Source of the DNA: JAABUE01 sp037440925
Lineage (GTDB): Bacteria > Chloroflexota > Anaerolineae > Anaerolineales > Villigracilaceae
Assembly: GCA_037440925.1 (NCBI GenBank)
Contig: JBBITF010000007.1
Coordinates: 1-64,000, forward strand
Length of the DNA: 64,000 bases
Direction: 5' to 3'
Both the position numbers and the translations under genes were made by a program. The stretch's first letter is position 1, and every line of letters starts with the position of its first letter. Of the stretch, positions 32,572 to 40,684 are shown in pieces. The notes beneath the pieces were generated by a model. The model saw only the letters and a list, made by a program, of their open reading frames with translations. It made no database searches and was not told the DNA's origin.

Positions 32572-34100
32572 GGGTTCACGCCGGGGTTGCCGGGCATGAC
32601 CGAGCCGTCCACGATATACAGGCCGGGGTAATTATGCACGGCAAAGTTTTCGTCCACCACGCCCTCCGAGGCGTCCTTTCCGATGGGCGCTCCGCCCAGG
32701 ATGTGGGCAGTGGTGGGCAGGTTGAGCAGGTTCTCACCCAGCGAACCCATCGGCACGCCGTTCGTCCGTTCTGCGAACTGGCGCGTGATGTCGTGCCCCA
32801 CATCCACGCGCGCGCCGATGCGTTTGTCCAGGTCTGGCTCGGCCACCAGCCCGCGCCGGAAGAGCGACAGCAGGCCGCGCCCCAGGCGGAATTTCATGCG
32901 GTTATCCACGTGCTGCATCACCAGCAGGATCGTCACGTTATGCGCCCAGCCCGGCAGCACCATCGCTTTCAGGTAGTCCAGCGGATGCGTCAGGCTCCAC
33001 CGCAACGACTTCCACATCCGCACCGGCACACTGTCGCCGTGCGAGATGAGCGGCGCAGAGACGAAGCGCATCAGCGACGAGCCGTCAGGGTAACGCACCG
33101 GCTCGATGCGCGTCACCTCGTCGGCGTTGAAGATGGACGTGATAGCGATGCCCTCCGAATAATTGATGTCCGATTTGCGCGCCACCGAGCCGAGCAGCGC
33201 CTCGGAGTTGGTGCGCACGTTCTCGCCCAGGCGTGGGGAAAGATGCGGCAAGGACGACTCCCGCAGGCGCAGGAGCAGGCCCATCGTCCCCATTACGCCC
33301 GCGGCAAAGATCACGCTTCTCGCGTGGACCCGCTGCCTGTCCCCGTCAAACCAGCGGGTCGAAGACCGATACGTCACCTCGTACCCCTGTCTATCCTCCA
33401 GGTTGACCGGACGCACGTTGGTCACTTCGGCCTCGGCGATGATTTTCGCTCCATATTTCTCGGCAAAGTATAGATAGTTTTTGGGCAAGGTGTTCTTGGC
33501 GTTGTAGCGGCAGCCAACCATACATCCCCCGCAGTGACGGCAGCCAGCGCGTTCGGGACCTTGGCCGTCAAAATACGGATCGGGAACAGTTTGTCCCTCG
33601 GGACCGAAAAACACCCCCACCTCGGTGGCGCGGAAGGTGTGACCCAGCCCGCGTTCTTCGGCTTGAGCATACAACACTTCATCGGCTTTCCACAATTTTG
33701 GGTTGCGCGTCACGCCGAGCATTTTCTTGGCGGTCTCGTAATGAGGCGCAAGCGCCTTGCCCCACGCCAGCGGACGATTCCAGGCGGGCGTGTCGAAAGT
33801 GGCCTGGCTGGGAACTTCCAGCACATTGGCATATCCCAAACTGCCGCCGCCTACGCCCACGCCGTGCAACACCATTGCGCCTTTGGTCAAGGTGATTTGC
33901 AGGATTCCAAAGGCCCGCAGAGCAGGCGCCCACAGATACTTCCAGAATTGCCAATTGGTTGTGGCAAAGTCCTTATCTTCGAAGCGTTTGCCCTTCTCCA
34001 GCACCAGCACGGAGTAGCCCTTTTCGGCCAACCGCATGGCTGAGACCGAGCCTCCAAAGCCGGAGCCAACGATGACGAAATCATATATTTGATTGGACAT
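32572..34100 (-). CDS. GMC-family (cholesterol-oxidase-like) oxidoreductase, 3' end missing
   Basis: About 509 residues are readable. The N-terminus has the FAD dinucleotide motif VGSGFGGS (G12, G14, G17) and an acidic end to the second strand, LVLEKGK. GVGVGGGSLGYANVLEVP and CRHCGGCMVGCRYNAKNT are typical of the cholesterol-oxidase-like branch. The segment ends in YIVDGSVMPGNPGVN, where the family continues with a short C-terminal helix; that part is in the N gap. It follows obgE by 17 bases. Substrate unknown. Confidence 0.88.
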
Positions 34101-34117
34101 GTTTTTTCCCTTTGTGG

Positions 34118-35389
34118 TTACTCCTGCCACTCTAACTCAAAGTCTCCAATATGAACGGTGTCACCTTCTTCGATGCCGGCCGAGCGCAGGGCCTCGTCCA
34201 CGCCCAGGCGCTCCATCAATTTTTGAAAGCGGCGCAAGGAACCGGCATGTTCCCAATAGGTCATAGCCGCCGAGCGTTCGATGGCCGCGCCGGAGATGCG
34301 CCAACTGCCGTCCGCCTCGCGGCTGACCACAAAGGCGCGTGCATCCTCCTCGGCGCGATAGACGGGAAGGGGCGCTTGCAGGGGTTCTGCGGGCGGCGTT
34401 TCGGCCAATTTGGCGGCGGCTTTCAAGAGCAACTCGCGCGTATGGGTGCGCGTCAGCGCCGAGACGGCCAGCAAGTCCACTTTTTTTCGCTTGAAGACGG
34501 CTTTGATTTTTTCGTACTGCGCCTGCACTTCGGGCTGGTCTATTTTGTTCAAGGCCACGATTTGCGGCTTTTTCCCCAGGGTTGGGTCAAAAAGCGCCAG
34601 TTCGCTGTTGATCTGGCTGTAATCTGCCAGCGGATCGGGGGACAGTCCATCTAGCAGATGAATCAAGACGCGTGTACGTTGAATGTGACGCAAGAAATCA
34701 TGTCCCAGACCGGCGCCTTCATGCGCCCCCTCGATCAAGCCGGGAATGTCGGCCAATACCACGCGCGTATGCTCGTCAATCTCGGCTACGCCCAGGTTGG
34801 GCTCCAGGGTGGTAAAAGGATAGGGCGCAATTTTGGGGCGGGCGTTGGTCAGAGCCGAGAGCAAGGTGGTTTTGCCGGCGTTGGGGACGCCGATCAGCCC
34901 GATGTCTGCGATCAGTTTGAGTTCCAGTTTGAGGCGTTTTTCTTGGGCGGGTTCGCCTTTTTCGGCGGTGCGCGGCACCTGATTGATCGGGCTCTTGAAA
35001 TGTGTGTTCCCCCGCCCGCCGCGACCTCCCTTGCACACCGTCAAACGTTGCCCGACCTGCGTCAGGTCGCCTAGCAAAGCAAGAGAGTTGTCTTCCAAAA
35101 TCTCATAGACCAATGTGCCGGGGGGAACGTGGATGACCAGGTCTTCGCCCGATTTGCCAGACATATTTTGTCGGCCACCAGGTTGGCCTGCTTGGGCCAC
35201 AAAGCGTTCCTTGTGGCGAAAGGGGAGCGTGTTCAGCGTCTCTTTGACCTCCAGAATCACATCGCCGCCCTTGCCGCCGTCGCCGCCGTCTGGACCGCCG
35301 CGCGGGACATATTTTTCCTTGCGGAAATGCACTGCGCCGTCGCCGCCCTGGCCGGATTTTGCGAAAATTTCTACCTCGTCAATGAACAT
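34118..35389 (-). CDS. obgE: GTPase Obg/CgtA
   Basis: Protein of 423 residues. The glycine-rich OBG domain (1-158) has GGDGGKGGDV, the G domain has GVPNAGKTTLL (G1), DIPGLIEGAHEG (G3) and NKID (G4), and the C-terminal OCT domain is present (about 340-423). Obg is a conserved GTPase needed for ribosome maturation and stress response. The start at 35389 gives MFIDEVEIFAKSG. A 90-base degenerate fragment of this gene lies at 36575. Confidence 0.95.
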   Translation of the reverse strand: MFIDEVEIFAKSGQGGDGAVHFRKEKYVPRGGPDGGDGGKGGDVILEVKETLNTLPFRHKERFVAQAGQPGGRQNMSGKSGEDLVIHVPPGTLVYEILEDNSLALLGDLTQVGQRLTVCKGGRGGRGNTHFKSPINQVPRTAEKGEPAQEKRLKLELKLIADIGLIGVPNAGKTTLLSALTNARPKIAPYPFTTLEPNLGVAEIDEHTRVVLADIPGLIEGAHEGAGLGHDFLRHIQRTRVLIHLLDGLSPDPLADYSQINSELALFDPTLGKKPQIVALNKIDQPEVQAQYEKIKAVFKRKKVDLLAVSALTRTHTRELLLKAAAKLAETPPAEPLQAPLPVYRAEEDARAFVVSREADGSWRISGAAIERSAAMTYWEHAGSLRRFQKLMERLGVDEALRSAGIEEGDTVHIGDFELEWQE

Positions 35390-35476
35390 ACCCCCATTAT
35401 AACGGCGGCGCGTCACAAAAGCAGGATTTCCTGTTACTTTTCGCTTACAATTTGCAACAGATAACCAGGATGATTT

Positions 35477-36559
35477 ATGAAGAAGAAATTGACGTGGCCT
35501 GCGCTGGCTACCCTTGTGGTGGGACTCTTCGTTCTTTTCCCGCTTCGGCCTGCTTCGGCGCATGAGAATCTTTCCTACCCGTGGCAGGACGCGCTTCCGA
35601 CCGGGACGCCGACCGCTTCCGCGCCCTCCCCGGCGGAGATCATCCGCGCAGTTAACGACCTGCGCCTTTCGCATGGGTTGAACGCGCTTTCCGTCCATCC
35701 CGTCCTGATGCAGGTGGCGGCGGAGCAGGCCAGCGCATTAGCCGCCTCGGGAGGCGCAGTCGGGCATGAGCGCCCCTGCGGGGTGACGCTTGGACAGGAC
35801 TTGTTGGCGCGCGGCTACCCGCTATTGGGCGACCTGTCGCTGGACGGTTATCGCTCAGAGAACTGGGGCGTCGCTTCGACAGCCCAGGATGCGGTTTCCA
35901 TGTGGCTGAGCGATGACCTGCACACCAACACCATGCTTTCGCCTGAGCGCAGCGACATCGGCGCGGCGGTGGCGGTCAGCGACCAGATCTATGTAGTGCT
36001 GGAAACCGCGCTCAGCACCAACAGCGGCAAGATGCAATATGACGCCTATCCCATCCTGACCGGCATTCCGATGACGCAAGCCGCTTGCATTGGCCTGGCG
36101 ACGCAAGCAGCCCAGTATGGGTTGTCGCCCCAAGACATGCTGCCGGTCACGCGGAATACTGCCTTGCCGGGCGGGGAGGTGTTCCACGAAGTCCAATACG
36201 GGCAAACTCTCTGGACGCTGGCGATTGAATACGATACGACCATTGCGGAGATTAAACGCCTGAATAATCTGTCTTCAGAAGTGATCGCGCCGGGACAGAA
36301 GTTGCTCATCAAAACCGGGGCCACCCAGCCCGCGCCCGCCTCGTTGACGTCTCCCCCGTCCCTGGTCGCTACGCAGACATATCCCGTGGCGCTGGCGTCG
36401 CCAGTCGCCCCTACGCTCACGCAGGTTGCTACGAGCCAGCCCGTGGAAACCTTGCACGCCAGGTCCGCCTCAAAGAACAGCCTCCTTATTGCTGCGGCGG
36501 TGATCGGTCTTTCGTTCTTGCTGGCTGGCGTTGGCGCAATGGGTAAGAAAAGGCAGTAG
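35477..36559 (+). CDS. Secreted CAP-domain protein with LysM and C-terminal membrane anchor
   Basis: Protein of 360 residues. A signal peptide (1-28) ends in ASA. Residues 53-178 form a CAP/SCP domain with FNDLRLSHGLNAL-type start, the HERPCGV segment and ENWG. Residues 236-279 are a LysM motif (HEVQYGQTLWTLAIEYDTT ... PGQKLLIKT). A Pro/Thr-rich linker leads to a C-terminal transmembrane segment (about 334-354). The LysM points to a wall or glycan attachment. It is divergent from obgE. Confidence 0.85.
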   Translation: MKKKLTWPALATLVVGLFVLFPLRPASAHENLSYPWQDALPTGTPTASAPSPAEIIRAVNDLRLSHGLNALSVHPVLMQVAAEQASALAASGGAVGHERPCGVTLGQDLLARGYPLLGDLSLDGYRSENWGVASTAQDAVSMWLSDDLHTNTMLSPERSDIGAAVAVSDQIYVVLETALSTNSGKMQYDAYPILTGIPMTQAACIGLATQAAQYGLSPQDMLPVTRNTALPGGEVFHEVQYGQTLWTLAIEYDTTIAEIKRLNNLSSEVIAPGQKLLIKTGATQPAPASLTSPPSLVATQTYPVALASPVAPTLTQVATSQPVETLHARSASKNSLLIAAAVIGLSFLLAGVGAMGKKRQ

Positions 36560-36574
36560 GTGTTTTACCGTCTA

Positions 36575-36660
36575 TCGGGCTGTTTGGCTTCAGCGATGAA
36601 ACGTTCCTCGTGACGAAAAGTCAGCGATTCAGAGTATCTTTGACTTCCAAATCAAGAACA
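36575..36660 (-). pseudogene. Degenerate obgE fragment
   Basis: Read on the minus strand, DLEVKDTLN followed after a frame change by FRHEERFIAEAKQPDRR aligns with ObgE EVKETLNTLP and FRHKERFVAQAGQPGGR. The DNA also aligns with about 35205-35270. It is roughly 90 bases, has an in-frame TGA and a frameshift, and lies 50 bases past the SEC-C gene on the same strand. Sequence on either side does not match. Confidence 0.6.
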
Positions 36661-36703
36661 TAGCCAGGATGTGGGTGATTCGACGACTTGGCGGAGCAAA
36701 AAT

Positions 36704-37162
36704 TCATGTGTTTTGTCGTTTAACGCCATGACAGTGCTTGTACTTTCGTCCGCTGCCGCATGGACACAAGTCGTTTGGCCGCGCTTTAGAAAAATCTACT
36801 TGCTTGAGCGGTTGGCGCCAGCGCGGAACGCCTGGATAGGCAAGCGGCTCTTCTTCGATGTCTTCGTCCTCAAAATCTTCATCGTCAAAATCTTCGTCCT
36901 CGTACTCATCCTCATCGTCGAAATCGAATTTTTCTTCCAGGTCGTTGCTGGCGATGGACATCATAGCCGCAAGGATGCGTTCGGAGAGAATTCCAAAGAC
37001 AAATATCCCTGCCAGTCCAAGCAGGGTGGACTGGAACAGGTCGAATTTCGTCAGCAGGTGAATGAGCCAGCCCAATCCATACGCAATGAGGGCAACCAGG
37101 CCGCCGCCAAGTGCTAACAGGGCGATGATGATAAGAGTGGTAAGAATGATAGTGAGTGTCAT
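36704..37162 (-). CDS. Membrane protein with acidic stretch and SEC-C motif
   Basis: About 152 residues. Two hydrophobic segments (about 3-30 and 45-66) precede a run of almost only Asp and Glu (FDDEDEYEDEDFDDEDFEDE) at about 77-97. The C-terminus is a SEC-C zinc motif, CPCGSGRKYKHCHG, as in SecA. SEC-C binds zinc and often SecB or ribosomes, but this membrane context is unusual. ATG 37162 is preferred; an upstream start would add a short N-terminal piece. Confidence 0.75.
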   Translation of the reverse strand: MTLTIILTTLIIIALLALGGGLVALIAYGLGWLIHLLTKFDLFQSTLLGLAGIFVFGILSERILAAMMSIASNDLEEKFDFDDEDEYEDEDFDDEDFEDEDIEEEPLAYPGVPRWRQPLKQVDFSKARPNDLCPCGSGRKYKHCHGVKRQNT

Positions 37163-37388
37163 TTTATATATCTCCGCTTTGATTAAGCGCAAAGCCGTAG
37201 AGTGTTATTCAAAGGCAACGGCTTGGTCTCCATTTTGATTGCGCGCCATTAACCTTGCGCTTATTATACACTTGGCTGGCAAAATGAAATGTCAGATTAA
37301 ACGTAACTATTCAGGCATCGCTGGCCTGGAAAGTACCCAGAATGAGTATTGCCAAATCCAGGCCGAACTGGGCAAAATGAGTTGTAAA

Positions 37389-37412
37389 CCGTTGGATTTG
37401 GCAATCCAACGG
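37389..37412. repeat. GGATT-TGGC-AATCC hairpin, isolated copy
   Basis: CCGTTGGATT (37389-37398), loop TGGC, AATCCAACGG (37403-37412), a 10-bp perfect stem with the same core and loop as the composite element at 31035. Upstream, GGCCTGGA at 37326 and TGCCAAATCCAGGCC at 37351 resemble a broken second hairpin. Confidence 0.75.
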
Positions 37413-37510
37413 AGCAATAGGGCAATTTTCAAGTCTTCTCCGACAGGCTGTTAGAGCCTGCTGAATAGCTTGACAATGTTAGATTAAACATTTGTTCTGG
37501 TAAATCGCCC

Positions 37511-37540
37511 TCACCCCGGCCCTCTCCCGGCGGGAGAGGG
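37511..37540. repeat. C/G-rich palindrome CCCTCTCCC-GGC-GGGAGAGGG
   Basis: A 9-bp perfect stem at 37520-37528 and 37532-37540 with a 3-base loop, preceded by CCTCACCCCGG. Similar sequences are scattered in many bacterial genomes, where they behave as repetitive extragenic palindromes. Confidence 0.65.
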
Positions 37541-37576
37541 GGCAAATCACTTGAATTTTCGCGTTATCCCCTCTCC

Positions 37577-37617
37577 CTTGTGTACGTATGTACTTGTGTA
37601 CGTGTGTACTTGTGTAC
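37577..37617. repeat. Octamer array of the type TTGTGTAC / GTGTGTAC
   Basis: Five tandem octamers alternate TTGTGTAC with GTATGTAC or GTGTGTAC. The period is 8, unlike the other arrays (7). No ORF. Confidence 0.8.
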
Positions 37618-37710
37618 TTTATGTTGATTTCGTCTTGTCCGAGTTAGGGCCTTGATTGGATAAACACAAGTGAAACGTAATTACTCTACGCCGGTTGCAG
37701 GATAAAGGGC

Positions 37711-37745
37711 GACAAAAAAGACAGCAAGAGCGCTGTCTTTTTCTT
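37711..37745 (-). terminator. Rho-independent terminator of rplY
   Basis: GACAGC (37720-37725) pairs with GCTGTC (37732-37737) around AAGAGC; the A-run on the left and T-run on the right extend the stem and allow termination in both directions. It lies about 20 bases after the rplY stop. Confidence 0.85.
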
Positions 37746-37765
37746 TATGAGTATTCCGAAAGAGG

Positions 37766-38407
37766 TTATTCGGCTTTTTCCTCTTCCTTCTTGCCTTTCT
37801 CGATGACCTCCGGTTCAACAGTTTCGCCCTCGGCAGCGGCTTCCACTTCTTCGGCGGCCATAGCGGTAGCCACGACAATTAATTCGTCTGGATCGTTCAA
37901 CACTTCAACTTTGTCGGAGATGATCAGGTCGCGGACGTACAGACCATCGCCAATCTCTTTCAAGCCAGAAATATCCACCACGATTCGTTCGGGCAGGTCG
38001 GTGGGCAGGCATTCCACTTCCAGTTCGGTCAAGCCGGGCACCAGGATGGCATTGAAGTCCTTGACCGCCGGCGCAACGCCTTCGAGTTGGATGGACACGT
38101 TAGCGTTGATCTTCTCGGTCAAAGAGACTGCCAGGAAGTCAACGTGCAGCAGGGTGTTTTTGATGAAATTGCGCTGTTTTTCCCGCACCAGGGCCGGATA
38201 TCCATTGCCATCCACTTCGACGGTCACCAGGCTGGACGAGGTCAGTTTGGCCAAGATTTGCGTTGCGCTATGGGCATCCAGGGCAATGTTGAGGGGTTTG
38301 ATATGACGCCCATAGAGGACGGCAGGTAGTTCACCTGCCCGTCGCAAGGCGCGCACTTGCTTGCCAACCACATCCCGCTTTTTTGCTTTTAGTACAACTT
38401 TCTCCAT
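37766..38407 (-). CDS. rplY: 50S ribosomal protein L25, CTC form
   Basis: Protein of 213 residues, the long two-domain CTC form. The N-terminal domain (1-95) begins MEKVVLKAKKRDVVGKQVRALRR and binds 5S rRNA; the C-terminal beta domain (about 96-185) follows. The last 30 residues are mostly Glu and Lys, as often in CTC proteins. AGGAG lies 8 bases before the ATG. The leader has a small CTTGCG / CGCAAG hairpin. Confidence 0.93.
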   Translation of the reverse strand: MEKVVLKAKKRDVVGKQVRALRRAGELPAVLYGRHIKPLNIALDAHSATQILAKLTSSSLVTVEVDGNGYPALVREKQRNFIKNTLLHVDFLAVSLTEKINANVSIQLEGVAPAVKDFNAILVPGLTELEVECLPTDLPERIVVDISGLKEIGDGLYVRDLIISDKVEVLNDPDELIVVATAMAAEEVEAAAEGETVEPEVIEKGKKEEEKAE

Positions 38408-38521
38408 TATTTACTCCTCGAGCGCCTCTCACCTTGCGTAGCGCAAGATTACCTTCGCTCTTTGAATGAATTGATTCAGCCGGCAAGAGGCCGGATGATG
38501 ACATAAAATATCAGATTTGCC

Positions 38522-39055
38522 TCACGCTTTGCGCCGTAACAAGAACCGTCCTACCAGCAACAACAAGCCTCCCGCCAGGCCGCCGGTCAGACCGGCCAGC
38601 AGCGCGCCGCGCGTATCTACTACCGTTTGGATATTGCCTTCGATATGATTACTCAGCAGCAGTAGGGTGTTGATGCGTTCGCCTCGCACCTCGCGGCCTG
38701 CTACTACGCCGGCATAGGTGTTGCCCAGGCTGACAGAATCGGCCAGAATGGCACCGCCATGACCCGTCAGGGTGACGTTTTCTGCGCGGATGGCGCCGAC
38801 TGCGCTGTTGGTCATTTGCACTTCACTGGCGCTCACCATGCCTATTGCCGTTTCGTGAGCGTTCAGATTGGCCGTTGTGACATCGAAGGCAGCGCTTTGG
38901 TGCAATTCGATTTCCTCGGCGGTTATTTCTTGAACGATGCTTTGGTGCATCCTCACCAATTCGGCTTCTACCATTTCAGCGCTGCTGCTGTGCAGGTTGG
39001 CAACTTGCAGCAGGTCGTCTGAATTGACATCTGAAAGATTGTTTTTTTCGGACAT
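38522..39055 (-). CDS. Repetitive protein with C-terminal membrane anchor
   Basis: Protein of 177 residues starting MSEKNNLSDVNSDDL. Residues about 15-140 consist of short repeats with an alternating pattern (AEEIELHQS, TTANLNAHET, SASEVQMTNS, RAENVTLTGH, LADSVSLGNT), which suggests a small right-handed beta-helix. The C-terminus has a glycine-rich transmembrane segment (about 150-172) and ends RRKA. I recognise no family. GGAG lies upstream of the ATG. Confidence 0.7.
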   Translation of the reverse strand: MSEKNNLSDVNSDDLLQVANLHSSSAEMVEAELVRMHQSIVQEITAEEIELHQSAAFDVTTANLNAHETAIGMVSASEVQMTNSAVGAIRAENVTLTGHGGAILADSVSLGNTYAGVVAGREVRGERINTLLLLSNHIEGNIQTVVDTRGALLAGLTGGLAGGLLLLVGRFLLRRKA

Positions 39056-39175
39056 TCTCGCTCCGGCAGTACAGGGCAAAAAGCCCGCCTCCATACGGAG
39101 GCGGCGTTTCGACGGCTTGCATTTTACCACAAAAAAGTGGCGCAAGAGATTTTTGGCCGGTGGCATTGGGCGTTC

Positions 39176-40684
39176 TCAGGCTTCCGGGTCGTATCCTTCT
39201 GGCAGCCAGCAGCACAGCACCAAATCGCGGGCGGCTTTCACTTCGTCCATGCGGCCAAAGGGGGTGATGTGGGGGGCAGAGTGAAGCAATTCGGGCTGTG
39301 TCTTGGCTTCTTCGGCAATCTGAATGAGCGCCTCGGCAAAGGCGTCGAGGGTATCTTTGTTTTCAGTCTCGGTCGGCTCGATCATCAGCGCTTCATGGAC
39401 GATGAGCGGGAAATAGTTCGTCGGCGGGTGGAAGCGGTAATCCATCAGGCGCTTGGCGATGTCAAGCGCGCGCACATCCGAGCCTTCAAAGCGGCCCTCG
39501 GCGACAAACTCGTGCATACAGATACGGTCGAAGGGGATGTGATATGTGTCGCGTAAGCGCGCCAAAAGATAATTGGCGTTCAACACGGCATAGCGAGAGA
39601 CATCCTTCAGACCGTCTGAACCGTGCATGGCGATATAGGTAAAAGCGCGCACCATCCCGCCGCCGAAGTGACCATGGAAGGCTTTTACGCGGCCAATCGT
39701 CTGGGCGGGGGTGACAAAGCCAAATAGCGGCGCCATCTCTTCATCGCCTTGTTCGAGGATGTCCACGATGGGCGCTGGCAGAAAGTCGGCTAGATGCGCG
39801 GCGACTCCTACCGGCCCGGAGCCGGGTCCGCCGCCGCCGTGCGGGACGGCAAAGGTCTTATGCAAGTTGAAGTGCATCACGTCGAAGCCTAAATCGCCGG
39901 GGCGGACGATGCCTAGCAGGGCATTCAGGTTGGCGCCGTCGCCGTACATCAGCCCGCCGCAGCCGTGGACGAGTTCAATGATTTTTTCCACGTTCTCGTC
40001 GAATAGGCCGAGGGTGTTAGGGTTGGTCAGCATCATGCCGACCACCGTATCGTCACATTGGGCTTCGAGGGCTTTCAAATCTACGTTGCCGCGCGCGTCA
40101 GAGGGAATTTGGACGATTTGTAAGCCAACCATGCCCGAGGAGGCGGGGTTGGTGCCGTGCGCCGAATCGGGGATGAGCATCTTGACGCGCTTGTGGTCGC
40201 CGCGCGATTTATGGTAAGCGCGCATGATGAGGACGCCGGTCAATTCGCCGTGAGCCCCGGCCGCGGGCTGTAATGTCACTGCCGCAAAGCCGCTGATTTC
40301 TTTGAGCCATTCTTGCAAAGTGTACATCAGCGCCAGGTTGCCTTGCACGGTTTCGATGGGTTGTAGCGGGTGGGTGTACAGGAAACCCGGTAGGCGGCAG
40401 GTATCCTCATTGATTTTGGGATTGTATTTCATTGTACACGAGCCGAGCGGATAGAAACCGCTGTCCACGCTGTAATTGAAGGTGGACAGGTGCATGTAAT
40501 GGCGCACCACGTCCACTTCGGCTAGTTCAGGCAGGGGCAGGTCGGCTCTCAGCAGAGAAGCGGGCAATTCGGAGCGCGGCACGTCTGGGTCGGGGAAAGA
40601 GACGCCGCAACGTCCTGGGGAGGAGAGTTCGAAAATGGTGGGTTCAACCACTTTCGGTTCGCCGTTCAGCGCAAACTCAGTCAT
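39176..40684 (-). CDS. gcvPB: Glycine dehydrogenase (decarboxylating) subunit 2, P-protein beta
   Basis: Protein of 502 residues. The pyridoxal-phosphate lysine is K276 in MHFNLHKTFAVPHGGGGPG. Other segments: SAHGTNPASSGM (PLP phosphate area) and GCGGLMYGDGANLNALLG. With GcvPA it decarboxylates glycine and passes the aminomethyl group to the lipoyl arm of GcvH. It overlaps gcvPA by 8 bases. In many bacteria P-protein is one chain; the split form is common in Chloroflexota and Firmicutes. Confidence 0.96.
   Translation of the reverse strand: MTEFALNGEPKVVEPTIFELSSPGRCGVSFPDPDVPRSELPASLLRADLPLPELAEVDVVRHYMHLSTFNYSVDSGFYPLGSCTMKYNPKINEDTCRLPGFLYTHPLQPIETVQGNLALMYTLQEWLKEISGFAAVTLQPAAGAHGELTGVLIMRAYHKSRGDHKRVKMLIPDSAHGTNPASSGMVGLQIVQIPSDARGNVDLKALEAQCDDTVVGMMLTNPNTLGLFDENVEKIIELVHGCGGLMYGDGANLNALLGIVRPGDLGFDVMHFNLHKTFAVPHGGGGPGSGPVGVAAHLADFLPAPIVDILEQGDEEMAPLFGFVTPAQTIGRVKAFHGHFGGGMVRAFTYIAMHGSDGLKDVSRYAVLNANYLLARLRDTYHIPFDRICMHEFVAEGRFEGSDVRALDIAKRLMDYRFHPPTNYFPLIVHEALMIEPTETENKDTLDAFAEALIQIAEEAKTQPELLHSAPHITPFGRMDEVKAARDLVLCCWLPEGYDPEA

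Larger units (their letters stand above)
37163..37765. other. 603-base gap with several repeats
   Basis: No gene found. It contains the GGATT palindrome at 37389-37412, a partial palindrome at 37325-37360, a C/G-rich palindrome at 37520-37540, a TGTGTACT array at 37577-37617 and the rplY terminator at 37715-37745. Confidence 0.6.

Noticed and set aside
32304..34130. Single 608-residue ORF spanning the N gap
   Set aside because: The frame through 100 placeholder bases is arbitrary; the downstream part is antisense to the glutaredoxin gene, so only 32572-34100 is real oxidoreductase.
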